Origin: Granulicella cerasi
GTDB lineage: Bacteria; Acidobacteriota; Terriglobia; Terriglobales; Acidobacteriaceae
DNA length: 64,000 bases
Direction of reading: 5' to 3'
NCBI RefSeq assembly: GCF_025685575.1
Contig: NZ_JAGSYD010000001.1
Location: 623,852-687,851, forward strand
Made by a program: the position numbers and the translations under genes. Below, in pieces: positions 38,697-47,114 of the stretch (the first letter of the stretch is position 1; each line of letters begins with the position of its first letter). The notes under the pieces are model-generated. The model worked only from the letters and a program-made list of their open reading frames with translations. It was not told the DNA's origin and did no database searches.

Positions 38697-39458
38697 GTGG
38701 CCGCTATTGAACTGCAACACGTCAGCAAGACCTTCAGCCTTTCGCGCGGCAAAAACGTGCGTGCGCTCGAAGCGCTTGATCTGCAGATCGCCGACGGCGA
38801 GTTCATCGCGCTGCTCGGTCCTTCGGGCTGCGGCAAGAGTACGCTGCTGCACATGATCGCGGGCCTCGATGCTGCGAGCGAAGGCCAGGTGCTGGTTGGT
38901 GGTGAATCCCCCGCCGCACTGCAGCGCAAGCACGAGCTTGGCATCGCGTTTCAAGAGCACGCGCTGCTGCCGTGGCGCAGCGTGCAGAGCAATCTTGAGC
39001 TTCCATTTCAGATCGCAGGGCAAAAACCTGACAGCGCGCGCATCGCATCGCTCATCCAGCTCGTCGGCCTCAGCGGCTTTGAATCGGCTCGGCCTTCGCA
39101 GCTTTCCGGTGGCATGAAGCAGCGTGTCTCCATCGCCCGCGCGTTGTGCCTGCAGCCACGCGTGCTGCTGCTCGATGAGCCCTTCGGCGCGCTCGACCCC
39201 GTCACGCGACGCAGCATGAACCTCGAGCTACAACGCATCTGGAGCGAGCAGCGCATCACCACCGTGCTCGTGACGCACACGGTGGAGGAGGCGCTCTTCC
39301 TTGCTGACCGCGTGCTTGTGATGAGCGGCCGTCCGGGCCGTGTGCTGCGCGATGTGCGCGTACCCTTCGCGCGGCCTCGCTCTGCAGAGACGATGCGCGA
39401 TCCCGCATTCCACGCGCTTGCCGACGAACTCACACACCTGCTGGAGCCTGTGCAATGA
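38697..39458 (+). CDS. ABC transporter ATP-binding protein (SsuB/TauB/ThiZ type)
   Basis: 253 residues, GTG start with AAGGGAG upstream. Walker A GPSGCGKST near 42, Q-loop IAFQEHALLPW near 84, signature LSGGMKQRVSIARAL near 140, Walker B VLLLDEPFGALD near 160 and the H-loop VTHTVEEA near 194. It drives import through the two following permeases. Its stop overlaps the next ATG as ATGA. Confidence 0.95.
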   Translation: MAAIELQHVSKTFSLSRGKNVRALEALDLQIADGEFIALLGPSGCGKSTLLHMIAGLDAASEGQVLVGGESPAALQRKHELGIAFQEHALLPWRSVQSNLELPFQIAGQKPDSARIASLIQLVGLSGFESARPSQLSGGMKQRVSIARALCLQPRVLLLDEPFGALDPVTRRSMNLELQRIWSEQRITTVLVTHTVEEALFLADRVLVMSGRPGRVLRDVRVPFARPRSAETMRDPAFHALADELTHLLEPVQ

Positions 39459-40249
39459 AGACCTCGTCGTCTGCAAGCATCGACGTCGGCCGCCTGTGGC
39501 CACGCGAGAGCATGAACATGCTTGCGGCGCAGATCGTTGGCGTAGTGGTGCTGCTCCTGGCTTGGCAGTTCGCCGGCACACACGCCCTCGCGGGCAAGAC
39601 GCTGCCGCCGCTCACGGATGTGCTGCATATCTTCACGATCAGTTGGCGACGCGCGCTGTTGCTGCGCTCGGCTGCGTCGACGTTAGGCTCTGCGTTGATC
39701 GGTCTTGCGGCAGGATCGCTGCTCGGCATTGCGACAGCCATGTTGACGCGCCTGCTGCCGATGCTCGAACCCGGGCTTGATCGCCTCTCTGTCGTCGTCA
39801 ACGCGATGCCCGTCATCGCCCTTGGTCCGGTGCTCATCATCACCGCAGGTCGCGAGGCCACACCACCGCTCCTCGCCGCGGTGCCGGTGTTCTTCCAGAT
39901 GTATGTCGCGACGACTGCAGGCATCGCCGGTGCAGAAAAGACGACGCTGCAGTATCTCCGCGCGACCGGCGCATCGCATTGGACAACGTTGCTGCGCCTT
40001 GAGCTTCCTTCAGCATTGCCGACGCTCATCAGCGGCCTGAAGGTCTGCGTGACCACCGCGATGCTCGGCGCGATCGTGGGCGAATGGTTCGGTGCTGCAC
40101 GCGGCCTCGGCATCGTCATCCTCAACACGATGCAGAACTTCCAGATCCCGCTGCTGTGGGCGGCGGTGCTGATCACGGCGTCAATCGCGCTGCTCGGCTA
40201 TGTGCTGATGTCGATGGCCGAACGCTTCGTTTCGCGGAGGATGGCATGA
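39455..40249 (+). CDS. ABC transporter permease, first subunit
   Basis: 264 residues, BPD_transp_1 fold with about six helices, as in SsuC/TauC. The EAA-type loop is YLRATGASHWTTLLRLELPS near 166-185, which contacts the ATPase. ATGA overlap on both sides shows tight coupling. With the gene at 40246 it forms a heterodimeric channel, a less common arrangement for this family, which usually uses one permease. Confidence 0.93.
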   Translation: MKTSSSASIDVGRLWPRESMNMLAAQIVGVVVLLLAWQFAGTHALAGKTLPPLTDVLHIFTISWRRALLLRSAASTLGSALIGLAAGSLLGIATAMLTRLLPMLEPGLDRLSVVVNAMPVIALGPVLIITAGREATPPLLAAVPVFFQMYVATTAGIAGAEKTTLQYLRATGASHWTTLLRLELPSALPTLISGLKVCVTTAMLGAIVGEWFGAARGLGIVILNTMQNFQIPLLWAAVLITASIALLGYVLMSMAERFVSRRMA

Positions 40250-40992
40250 GGAAGCTCCGCCAACTCCTGAAGCAAAGCTGGGCGGTCGTGCTGTTGCTCG
40301 CGTTGTGGCAGCTTTGGGTTTCACTGTCGAACTACAACAGCATCGTCGTGGTTGCGCCGTTGCAGGTCGTGCACGATATCGTCACACATCCTCGCCTTTA
40401 TCTCTTGCCCACGTTATGGACGCTAGGATTCTCGCTGGGTGGCCTGGCCATCGGCATGACCGCAGGAGTGATGCTCGCCGTGTTCAGCTGGCGCTCGCGC
40501 TTGCTTGGCGGTGCATTGCAGGCTGGTTCGTTAGTGCTGCTTGCGACACCGGTGGTCTGCCTCATCCCGATCCTCGCGCGCATGTTCGGCTACACCAGCC
40601 GCACGGAGCTACTCACTGTCGCGCTGATGACCTTCTTCCCCGGCTTCGTTTACGGCGCGGCAGGCTTGCGTCGTTTGCCGCGCCGCACGGGTGAGTTCTT
40701 CCAAACACTCGCAGCGTCGTCGAACAAGCGGCTCCTGTTGCTCGCATTGCCATCGGCGATGCCCGACCTTGCAGTCGCGCTACGCGTCGGCACGGCGAGT
40801 TCTGTGCTCGTCACCGTCACTGCAGAGTACCTTATGCAAACCGGGGGCCTCGGCAATCTCTTCGCGGTGACCATGCAGGAGTTCAACCTGCGCCGCGCGC
40901 TCGGCGCGAGTATCGTTGCCATGGTGCTGTCGACAATCCTGTACGAACTCGCCAGCCACGCGGAGAAGCACATTCGCCTTCGCTTCCGATAG
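40246..40992 (+). CDS. ABC transporter permease, second subunit
   Basis: 248 residues from ATG 40246, preceded by CGGAGG and overlapping the previous stop by four bases. BPD_transp_1 helices with FFQTLAASSNKRLLLLALPS as EAA loop near 145-165 and GGLGNLFAVTMQEFNLRRA near 200. An in-frame extension to 40084 overlaps the first permease and is rejected. Last gene of the plus-strand operon; a terminator follows. Confidence 0.93.
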   Translation: MRKLRQLLKQSWAVVLLLALWQLWVSLSNYNSIVVVAPLQVVHDIVTHPRLYLLPTLWTLGFSLGGLAIGMTAGVMLAVFSWRSRLLGGALQAGSLVLLATPVVCLIPILARMFGYTSRTELLTVALMTFFPGFVYGAAGLRRLPRRTGEFFQTLAASSNKRLLLLALPSAMPDLAVALRVGTASSVLVTVTAEYLMQTGGLGNLFAVTMQEFNLRRALGASIVAMVLSTILYELASHAEKHIRLRFR

Positions 40993-41004
40993 CCTCGCGC
41001 AAAC

Positions 41005-41038
41005 AACAACGCCCGCCATCAGCCTGGCGGGCGTTGTT
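41005..41038. terminator. Bidirectional terminator between the convergent transport and hydrolase operons
   Basis: AACAACGCCCGCC (41005-41017) pairs with GGCGGGCGTTGTT (41026-41038) around an eight-base loop. It separates the plus-strand ABC operon and the minus-strand nucleoside-hydrolase operon. Confidence 0.9.
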
Positions 41039-41059
41039 CTGTTCTACCTCATGCGATGA

Positions 41060-41656
41060 CTACTCTCCATGCAGTTTCGCGCCGGCAAGCTTGCGCATGT
41101 AGTCACCCCACTTCGGGTCATAGCCTGCGATGCGGTTCTCGAGCTTCGCGCCGTTATCCCACCAGTGGTCGGGCGTGCGGCCCATCTCCACACCACGACG
41201 CGTGTGAATGTCGACCATGAAGTCCTTCACATCGACAGCACGCTCGCCGCGCTCTACGACTTCGCGCGTCCAGTTGGAAAGCTCCATCGACATGTTGTCC
41301 TTCGGCGCGGTCGCGAGCAGGCGCACCGCATGCGCGCAGTAGATCCAACGATCGCCGGGGTCCGCCATGCGACCTGCCTGCTGGTAGAGCGCATTGATCA
41401 CCGCAGGAGCCGTGGGCATGCCGAGGCCAACATCTTCCGTTGCGATGATTTCCAGGCGGCGCCACAACACTTCCTCCGCATCCGGGCCGGAAGAGAAGAA
41501 CTCAAACGCTGCGATCGCGGCGTCTTCCACCCAACCGCGACGAATGCTCTTCTGCAGCACGCTGCGCAGCTCGTCGATGGGAAATCCGCGAAGGCTGGTC
41601 GTGCGGCTCCATGTGTCTTCGCTCTGATAGTTGCGGGGCTTGGGTTGCTGGTCCAT
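41060..41656 (-). CDS. Stand-alone RarA/MgsA C-terminal-domain protein
   Basis: 198 residues from ATG 41656 (MDQQPKPRNYQSEDTW). The core resembles the C-terminal helical region of the clamp-loader-like ATPase RarA/MgsA: LRSVLQKSIRRGWVEDAAIA, then a variable helix, RLEIIATEDVGLGMPTAP, YCAHAVRLLATAPKDN. In RarA these correspond to ALhKSiRGsDpDAAlYwl, RLvriASEDVGLaDP and AviYLA.APKSN. No AAA+ ATPase domain is present. The tail (GRTPDHWWDNGAKLENRIAG) is unlike RarA's. It is the last gene after two nucleoside hydrolases, 17 bases downstream. A role there is unexplained; it may bind another protein or a nucleic acid. Confidence 0.72.
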   Translation of the reverse strand: MDQQPKPRNYQSEDTWSRTTSLRGFPIDELRSVLQKSIRRGWVEDAAIAAFEFFSSGPDAEEVLWRRLEIIATEDVGLGMPTAPAVINALYQQAGRMADPGDRWIYCAHAVRLLATAPKDNMSMELSNWTREVVERGERAVDVKDFMVDIHTRRGVEMGRTPDHWWDNGAKLENRIAGYDPKWGDYMRKLAGAKLHGE

Positions 41657-41673
41657 GTTTGACTTCTGCCTTT

Positions 41674-42843
41674 CTACTTTCGTGGTTCGTGATGTGCTGC
41701 CATCGGCATGGTCATCAGGTTGAGAAACATTTGCGTGAAGCGGGCGGTGTCGAAGTCCCACGCCACGTCTGCGACGCGAGCCTCCGGCGGCGGAATGGGC
41801 TTCTGCCGCTTGGGCTCAGGCTTGTCCGGCCATGCAATGCCGGCGTAGCCCTTGGGCACTTCATCCCAATACCAACTCGCGCCGTAGCTCATGCCCGGCA
41901 TCGTGTCGATATCGACATAGAAGCGCTTCCAACTGGTGATGATCGACGGATCGATCAAGTAGGCCGCGAGCAACTCATCGGGCATGCGAAACCACTGCTG
42001 TGGTTTGCCTTCGCGATGCGGTTTCATCACGAGTTGCTCGTAGAGTTCGGCCTCGGCCTTGTTCTGGCCTTTAGAAATTGTCTCAGCCATCTCGGGTGTC
42101 TTATGTAATTTCTCGGCGACATCGACGGTGATGAGCGTGAGCTTCGGCCACGGCGCATGCAGCACAAGCTGGGCGCTCTCGGGGTCGTAGACGACGTTGA
42201 CTGTCTTCGGCTGCATGCCCGGGCTTGTGCCCATGAAGACGATCTCTTTCGTCAACGCAACGATGCTCGGATCAAGGCTGATGGCGAGCGCGACGTTGGT
42301 CAGCGCGCCGCCGCAGTAGAGCGTTACCTCATGCGGATACTTGTGTACCTGCTCGATGATGAACTCTGCTGCATGGCCTGCGTGAGGCTGTAGCTTCGGC
42401 ATGCCACCATACGGTGGTGTGACCACATCGGGCCCGGGACTGTACTCGCCGTAGGCTCCGAGAAACGGATCGGTGCGCGTGCCTCCGTAGAGATGCGTCA
42501 GCCGCACCGGCGTGTAGCGCGACTGCACCAGCGGAAACTCTGCACCCATGTACACCGGCACGTCAGGGCGATGCAGATCTTCCAACAGCTTCAGCACATC
42601 GGCTGTCTCCTGCTTCAACCATCCATTGCCGGTCACCACCGTTACGCCGAGCACATCAATGTTCGGCGCGTTGAGCAGCATCACCAGCGGGTCTTCGTTG
42701 TCGCCAATGATGCCGTCAGTGTCCTGGTCGAAGATCACCTTGCGCGCAGGGCCTTGCGCGTGCGCGGTAGAAGAAAGAAGCATCGTGAGCGCAAGCGTGC
42801 CTGCGCTCACGATGTGGAGACAACGTTGTGCGACGCGCATCAC
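41674..42843 (-). CDS. Exported nucleoside hydrolase (IUNH family), copy 1
   Basis: 389 residues with signal peptide (IVSAGTLALTMLLSSTAHAQ). The IUNH fold hydrolyses the N-glycosidic bond of nucleosides using Ca2+. The N-terminal acidic cluster is FDQDTDGIIGDNED (Asp39, 41, 43, 48, 51), an expanded form of the usual DxDxGxDD. VTVVTGNGW, LYCGGALTNVALAI and EIVFMGTS match the fold. The C-terminal HDP motif is replaced by PDELLAAYLIDP (Asp289 kept, His lost). Its start overlaps the stop of copy 2. Likely periplasmic and acting on a nucleoside-like ribosyl compound. Confidence 0.85.
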   Translation of the reverse strand: MMRVAQRCLHIVSAGTLALTMLLSSTAHAQGPARKVIFDQDTDGIIGDNEDPLVMLLNAPNIDVLGVTVVTGNGWLKQETADVLKLLEDLHRPDVPVYMGAEFPLVQSRYTPVRLTHLYGGTRTDPFLGAYGEYSPGPDVVTPPYGGMPKLQPHAGHAAEFIIEQVHKYPHEVTLYCGGALTNVALAISLDPSIVALTKEIVFMGTSPGMQPKTVNVVYDPESAQLVLHAPWPKLTLITVDVAEKLHKTPEMAETISKGQNKAEAELYEQLVMKPHREGKPQQWFRMPDELLAAYLIDPSIITSWKRFYVDIDTMPGMSYGASWYWDEVPKGYAGIAWPDKPEPKRQKPIPPPEARVADVAWDFDTARFTQMFLNLMTMPMAAHHEPRK

Positions 42844-43931
42844 TTGGTCAACGCCTCGATGTAGGGTTTCGGTGCAGGCTTTGAAAGCAGATCAATGAGG
42901 AAGTTCTGCAGGCGCGGCAGATCGACATCCATCTGCGCGTGCACCTTGTTCAGGAAATACGCAGGCTTGGCCTCTTCGCTGTACGTCAGCGTGTCGCCGT
43001 AGTTGGGGCCAGCCATCGTGTCGACGTCCATGTACGTCACCTGCTCGCGCGTTACGACCGCAGGATCGAGCATCCACACCGCAGGCAGTTCGTCCCACAG
43101 ATAGTTGATCGTCACAGGACGGCGGAAGTACTTCGTGATGTATTCGGCTGCGGGGCTGTGCGCTTTGGCGAGCCCATCGAGCACCTCGGGGTCAGGACGC
43201 GTCTTCAGAGAAATATCAATGGTCGTATCGGTGATCTTCTTCCACGGCGCGCGCAGCACCATGCTGGCTGCCTCGGCGTCGAACCAGAAGTTGAACTCGT
43301 GGCGCGGCGCGTTCGCCCACTCGGGCTTATCGGTGATCGGCGCAAGACTGCCGCCCATGATGACGAGTTCCTGCGCAAGCTCCGCAAAGTGCGGATCGAG
43401 ACGGCAAGCGATGGCGATGTTCGTCAGCGGACCTGCGCCGTAGATCGTCACCTGGTGCGGATACTTGTGCACCATGCGAATCATGAAGTGCGCGGCATCT
43501 TCCTCCGCAGGCTTCGCGGTGGGGGCGCCTTCGCGCAGCGCCGGAACGAAGTCCCACGGCTTCTCCGTGTTGTGCTCAGAGAACGCGCCTTCAAAATGTG
43601 CCTTGCCGTAGAGCTTCGCCTGCAGGCGCGTGCTTTCTACGGTGCGTAGCAGCGGGAACGCGGCGCCGGGATAGACCTTCACATCCGTGCGCCCGGTCAC
43701 TTCAGTGAGTCTCAGCGCGTGCTGCACTTCCTGGTCGCGCCAATTGTCGCCCGTGACGACGGTGATGCCGAGCAGATGCACCTGCGGCGACTGCAGAAAC
43801 ACGAGCAGGCTCATCATGTCGGAGCCTCCCGGCCCTGACGCATCCTGATCGGCAATGACGTAGCGCTGCGCGTGAGCGGCAACACTCACGCACAACGCTG
43901 CGCAGGCAAACAACTTCTGGAACATCTTCAT
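42840..43931 (-). CDS. Exported nucleoside hydrolase (IUNH family), copy 2
   Basis: 363 residues from ATG 43931 (AGAGGT six bases upstream) with signal peptide MKMFQKLFACAALCVSVAAH. The acidic cluster is IADQDASGPGGSDMM (Asp28, 30, 38), again expanded. TIYGAGPLTNIAIACRLDP and ELVIMGGS are family marks. The C-terminal motif reads LWDELPAVWMLDP (Asp280), without the usual His. Divergent from copy 1 but with the same odd DEL pattern, so the pair forms a distinct subgroup and could work on one substrate or as a heteromer. Four-base overlap with copy 1. Confidence 0.85.
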   Translation of the reverse strand: MKMFQKLFACAALCVSVAAHAQRYVIADQDASGPGGSDMMSLLVFLQSPQVHLLGITVVTGDNWRDQEVQHALRLTEVTGRTDVKVYPGAAFPLLRTVESTRLQAKLYGKAHFEGAFSEHNTEKPWDFVPALREGAPTAKPAEEDAAHFMIRMVHKYPHQVTIYGAGPLTNIAIACRLDPHFAELAQELVIMGGSLAPITDKPEWANAPRHEFNFWFDAEAASMVLRAPWKKITDTTIDISLKTRPDPEVLDGLAKAHSPAAEYITKYFRRPVTINYLWDELPAVWMLDPAVVTREQVTYMDVDTMAGPNYGDTLTYSEEAKPAYFLNKVHAQMDVDLPRLQNFLIDLLSKPAPKPYIEALTK

Positions 43932-43941
43932 GTGCGACCTC

Positions 43942-45441
43942 TTAGCCACCCTGCGTTACCGCGATGGCCTTCTCGTAGTTCGAGATGATGCGGGGATAGC
44001 GTTCCTTCACGCTCGCGCGCATCTTCGCTACATCCAGCGTAAGGAATTCGCGGTTCTTCATCACGATCTTTCCGTCCACGATCGTGTGGCGCACGTGGTG
44101 GCCGACGCAGTTCTGGCCGAGCGTGATCTGCGGATCCATGCTAGTGAACTGATCGTAGTCGTCATGGCCGACGAGCACGATGTCGGCGAGCTTGCCAAGC
44201 TCGAGCGAACCGGTCTTCGTGCCGAGATGCGAGGCTGCTGCGCCACCACGGCACGCCTGCTTCAGCATCGCCGCATAGCTGATCGGGCTGCTGGCGTGGA
44301 AGGGCATGCCGTAGCCGATCGTCTGGCCCATCACTGCGTAGTGTGAGACCTGGAAGAGGTCGAGCGTGCCACGCGAACCGGGGCCGTCGGAGCCAAGGCC
44401 GACGCGGATGCCCTGACGCATCATGTCCAACATGCGATGCGGCGCGAGGTAGTAGTTGTGGAACGCGCAGTGCGCCACCGACGCGTCATGCTTGGCGTAG
44501 AGGTCGACGTCGCTCGGCGTGAGCAGCACCGAGTGCGCGCAGTGCATGCGCTTGTTGAAGATGCCGATCTTCGCGAAATATTCGGGCGGGCGGCAGTTAT
44601 AGTTTTCGACGGTGTAGTCGACCTCGTACGTGCCTTCGGAGAGATGCGTATGAATCGTCACATCAAGCTCTTCAGCGAGGTGCGACATGTTGATGCGCAA
44701 CTCCTCGGTGTTCACCACGATCTGTCGCAGCGAGAGCCAGGCGCTGACGCGATCGTTGTTCTTCCAACGCTTGACCAGCGCTTCGTTTTCCTTCAGCGCC
44801 TGCGAGGTCGTCATGATGTGCGACTTCGGCAACGCGCCGCCTTCGCCGTCCATGTCGCAGGTGTTCAGCGAAATGCGTCCGCGGATGCCGACCTCCATCG
44901 CGGCCCGCCCCATCTCATCAGGATGCGGTCCACCAGCTTCAAGGAAGCAGGTCGTACCGCTGGAGATCATCGACGTGTAGCCGACAAGCCCGCTGTTGTA
45001 AACGTCTTCGGCCTGCAGCCCGCTCTCGAACGGGATGAGAGTCTTCTTCCAGCCCGGCCCTTTGCGTCGTGTCGTGCGGTGCACGCCGCGCAGGAACTGC
45101 TGCGCCGTGTGATAGTGCGTGTCTGTCATGCCGGGCATCGCAATCAGACCGTCAGCCTTCAGCGTCTCCTTCGCGGAGTACATCGTGGCCGCGTCGCTTG
45201 CTTTGCCGAGCCAAACGATCTGGTTGCCCTTCACCGCAATCGCGCCGTCTGCAATCACGGTGTCCTTGTCATCGAAGGTCACGATGTCGCAACCCATGAT
45301 GAGCAGATCGCAGTTGGTCGGAGGAGCGAGCGCACCGAGAACTTCAGCACGGCTAACAGCAGGGGCGACGGCCACCGCAGCGAGTGCGCTGGCGGTGAGA
45401 AAGTCGCGACGAGTAAGGCCCGAGTTCTTTGGTGCGGTCAT
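43942..45441 (-). CDS. Tat-exported amidohydrolase/deaminase
   Basis: 499 residues; strong GGAGG before ATG 45441. Twin-arginine signal: LTRRDFLTASALAAVAVAPA. Metal motifs: PGMTDTHYHTAQQ near 104, IHTHLSEGTYEVD near 270, MHCAHSVLLTPSD near 305 and GLGSDGPGSRGT near 350. It resembles the cytoplasmic copies at 37286 and 45531 but carries an export signal, so it should act in the periplasm beside the nucleoside hydrolases. Tat export implies that it folds with its metal before export. Ten bases separate it from nucleoside hydrolase copy 2. Confidence 0.9.
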   Translation of the reverse strand: MTAPKNSGLTRRDFLTASALAAVAVAPAVSRAEVLGALAPPTNCDLLIMGCDIVTFDDKDTVIADGAIAVKGNQIVWLGKASDAATMYSAKETLKADGLIAMPGMTDTHYHTAQQFLRGVHRTTRRKGPGWKKTLIPFESGLQAEDVYNSGLVGYTSMISSGTTCFLEAGGPHPDEMGRAAMEVGIRGRISLNTCDMDGEGGALPKSHIMTTSQALKENEALVKRWKNNDRVSAWLSLRQIVVNTEELRINMSHLAEELDVTIHTHLSEGTYEVDYTVENYNCRPPEYFAKIGIFNKRMHCAHSVLLTPSDVDLYAKHDASVAHCAFHNYYLAPHRMLDMMRQGIRVGLGSDGPGSRGTLDLFQVSHYAVMGQTIGYGMPFHASSPISYAAMLKQACRGGAAASHLGTKTGSLELGKLADIVLVGHDDYDQFTSMDPQITLGQNCVGHHVRHTIVDGKIVMKNREFLTLDVAKMRASVKERYPRIISNYEKAIAVTQGG

Positions 45442-45530
45442 GCGTTTCCTCCATCAAGAGCAAAGTATGAAAGCGAAAGTGTTGGAGCGGAAATAAGCCG
45501 ATGATTACTGGAGCGTGAGGGCGCAGAGAG

Positions 45531-46931
45531 TTAGTGCGGCGTATGGTTCTTGTCGAGCGCGACGTCGTAGCGCTGCATGATCGAGGTGTACTGCTCCTGC
45601 ACATGGCGGCGCATTGGAGCGAGGTCGAAGCTGATGAACTCACGGTTCTTCATCACCACGCGGCCGTCGATGACGACCGTGCGCACATCGCGTCCATTGC
45701 AGTTTTGCGAGAGCGTGATGACGGGATCGACCACAGGGAACTGGTCGAAGTCCGTCTTCGCGACGAGCACGACGTCGGCAAGTTTGTTCACTTCGAGCGA
45801 GCCGATCTTGTCGGCCATGCGCGCAGCGCGAGCGCCGTTGCGGCAGGCGAGCTTCAACATCTTGTCGTAGCCGATCGGCGCGCCGGAGTGGAAGAGCGTG
45901 CCGTACTCGATCGTCTGGCCGAGCACCGCAAAGTGCGCGACCTCAAACATATCGAGCGTGCATCGGCCACCAGGGCCGTCTGTGCCGAGGCCGCACGCGA
46001 TGTCGCGGCGGATCATCTCGTAGAAGCGCTGCGGGCCAACGCCGTAGTTGCCGAAGGAACAATGACACGCAGAGACCTTGCGCGCGGCATAGAGATCGAG
46101 TTCTTCATTCGTCAGCAACACCGAGTGCGCAGCGTGAATGTGCTCATGCAGCGAGCCGATCGAGTCCATGTACGCCGGTGGTCGCTTGCCGTACTCGTTC
46201 ACGGTGAAGTCGACTTCGTACGTGCCTTCGGAGAGATGTGTGTGAATCGGCACGTTCAGCTCTTTCGCAAGGTGCGTCATGCCGATGCGAAGCTCTTCGG
46301 TGTTCACGATGATCTGCCGCAGCGAAAGCCATGCGCCCACGCGATCGTTGTCCTTCCAACGCTTCACCAGCGCTTCGTTTTCCTTGAGCGCCTGCGCGGT
46401 GGTCATGCGGTAGTTGGACGGCAAGGTGTCGTCCATGTCCATCGTGTTCAGCGAGACGAAGCCGCGGATGCCCACGTCCATCGCCGCGCGGCCCATCTCA
46501 TCGGGATGAGGTCCGCCGGCTTCAAGGAAGCACGTTGTGCCGACCGAGATCATCGACGTGTAGCCCGCAATCGCGCTGCAATACACGTCTTCCGGCGTCA
46601 GCCCGCTCTCGAAGGGAACGTAGTAGTTTTTCCAGTGCGGGGCCTTCGATGCATGTTTGCGATGGATCGAGGCGAGCTTGCCGCGTAGCAGCTGCTGGCC
46701 TGTGTGATAGTGGGCGTCGATCAGACCGGGCATCGCGATCATGCCGCTGCCGTTGATCGTTTCCTTCGCGTTGTAGAGAGCGGCGGCCTCGCTTGCTTTT
46801 CCGATCCACGCGATCTTCTTGCCCTGCACGGCGATGGCGCCATCGAGCAGTACGGTGTCGTGATCGTCGAAGGTAACGACATCACAGCCGGTGATCAGAA
46901 GGTCTATGGGCGTAGGGGCAAACGCATGCAT
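45531..46931 (-). CDS. Amidohydrolase/deaminase, cytoplasmic copy
   Basis: 466 residues, ATG 46931 with GAGGATC upstream, no signal peptide. Motifs: PGLIDAHYHTGQQ near 75, IHTHLSEGTYEVD near 238, HAAHSVLLTNEE near 273 and GLGTDGPGGRCT near 318. It is closest in text to the Tat-exported copy (FDDHDTVLLDGAIAVQGKKI, KRWKDNDRVGAWLSLRQIIV). Leading gene of the minus-strand operon; about 90 bases lie between it and the exported copy. Substrate as uncertain as for the others; a nucleobase-like ring is the best guess. Confidence 0.88.
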   Translation of the reverse strand: MHAFAPTPIDLLITGCDVVTFDDHDTVLLDGAIAVQGKKIAWIGKASEAAALYNAKETINGSGMIAMPGLIDAHYHTGQQLLRGKLASIHRKHASKAPHWKNYYVPFESGLTPEDVYCSAIAGYTSMISVGTTCFLEAGGPHPDEMGRAAMDVGIRGFVSLNTMDMDDTLPSNYRMTTAQALKENEALVKRWKDNDRVGAWLSLRQIIVNTEELRIGMTHLAKELNVPIHTHLSEGTYEVDFTVNEYGKRPPAYMDSIGSLHEHIHAAHSVLLTNEELDLYAARKVSACHCSFGNYGVGPQRFYEMIRRDIACGLGTDGPGGRCTLDMFEVAHFAVLGQTIEYGTLFHSGAPIGYDKMLKLACRNGARAARMADKIGSLEVNKLADVVLVAKTDFDQFPVVDPVITLSQNCNGRDVRTVVIDGRVVMKNREFISFDLAPMRRHVQEQYTSIMQRYDVALDKNHTPH

Positions 46932-47030
46932 CGCGAAAAGATCCTCACAGTGAAAGTGGTGGATGTCTCATCGGCGGCGATGCTTGCCTATTGCTCGGCG
47001 GGAAGCTGTCCGCAACGTTGTGTTGTTTGG

Positions 47031-47091
47031 GCTGATTGAAACACAACTGCGCACAAACAACCAATCGAAGTTTGAAAATGGCTGATCGAAG
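47031..47091. promoter_or_regulatory. Repeated GATTGAA/GATCGAA motifs upstream of the amidohydrolase operon
   Basis: GCTGATTGAA at 47031, CAATCGAAG at 47062 and GCTGATCGAAG at 47081. ATCGAAG occurs twice, 21 bases apart, two helical turns. They lie between the LysR gene and the amidohydrolase start, where an activator site would be expected. Operator function is inferred only. Confidence 0.35.
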
Positions 47092-47114
47092 AACCTGATA
47101 CAGAGAGGCGGAGC

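Noticed and set aside
37265-38944. Long minus-strand open frame opposite the amidohydrolase
   Set aside because: Shadow of the amidohydrolase and ATPase genes; no recognisable domain.
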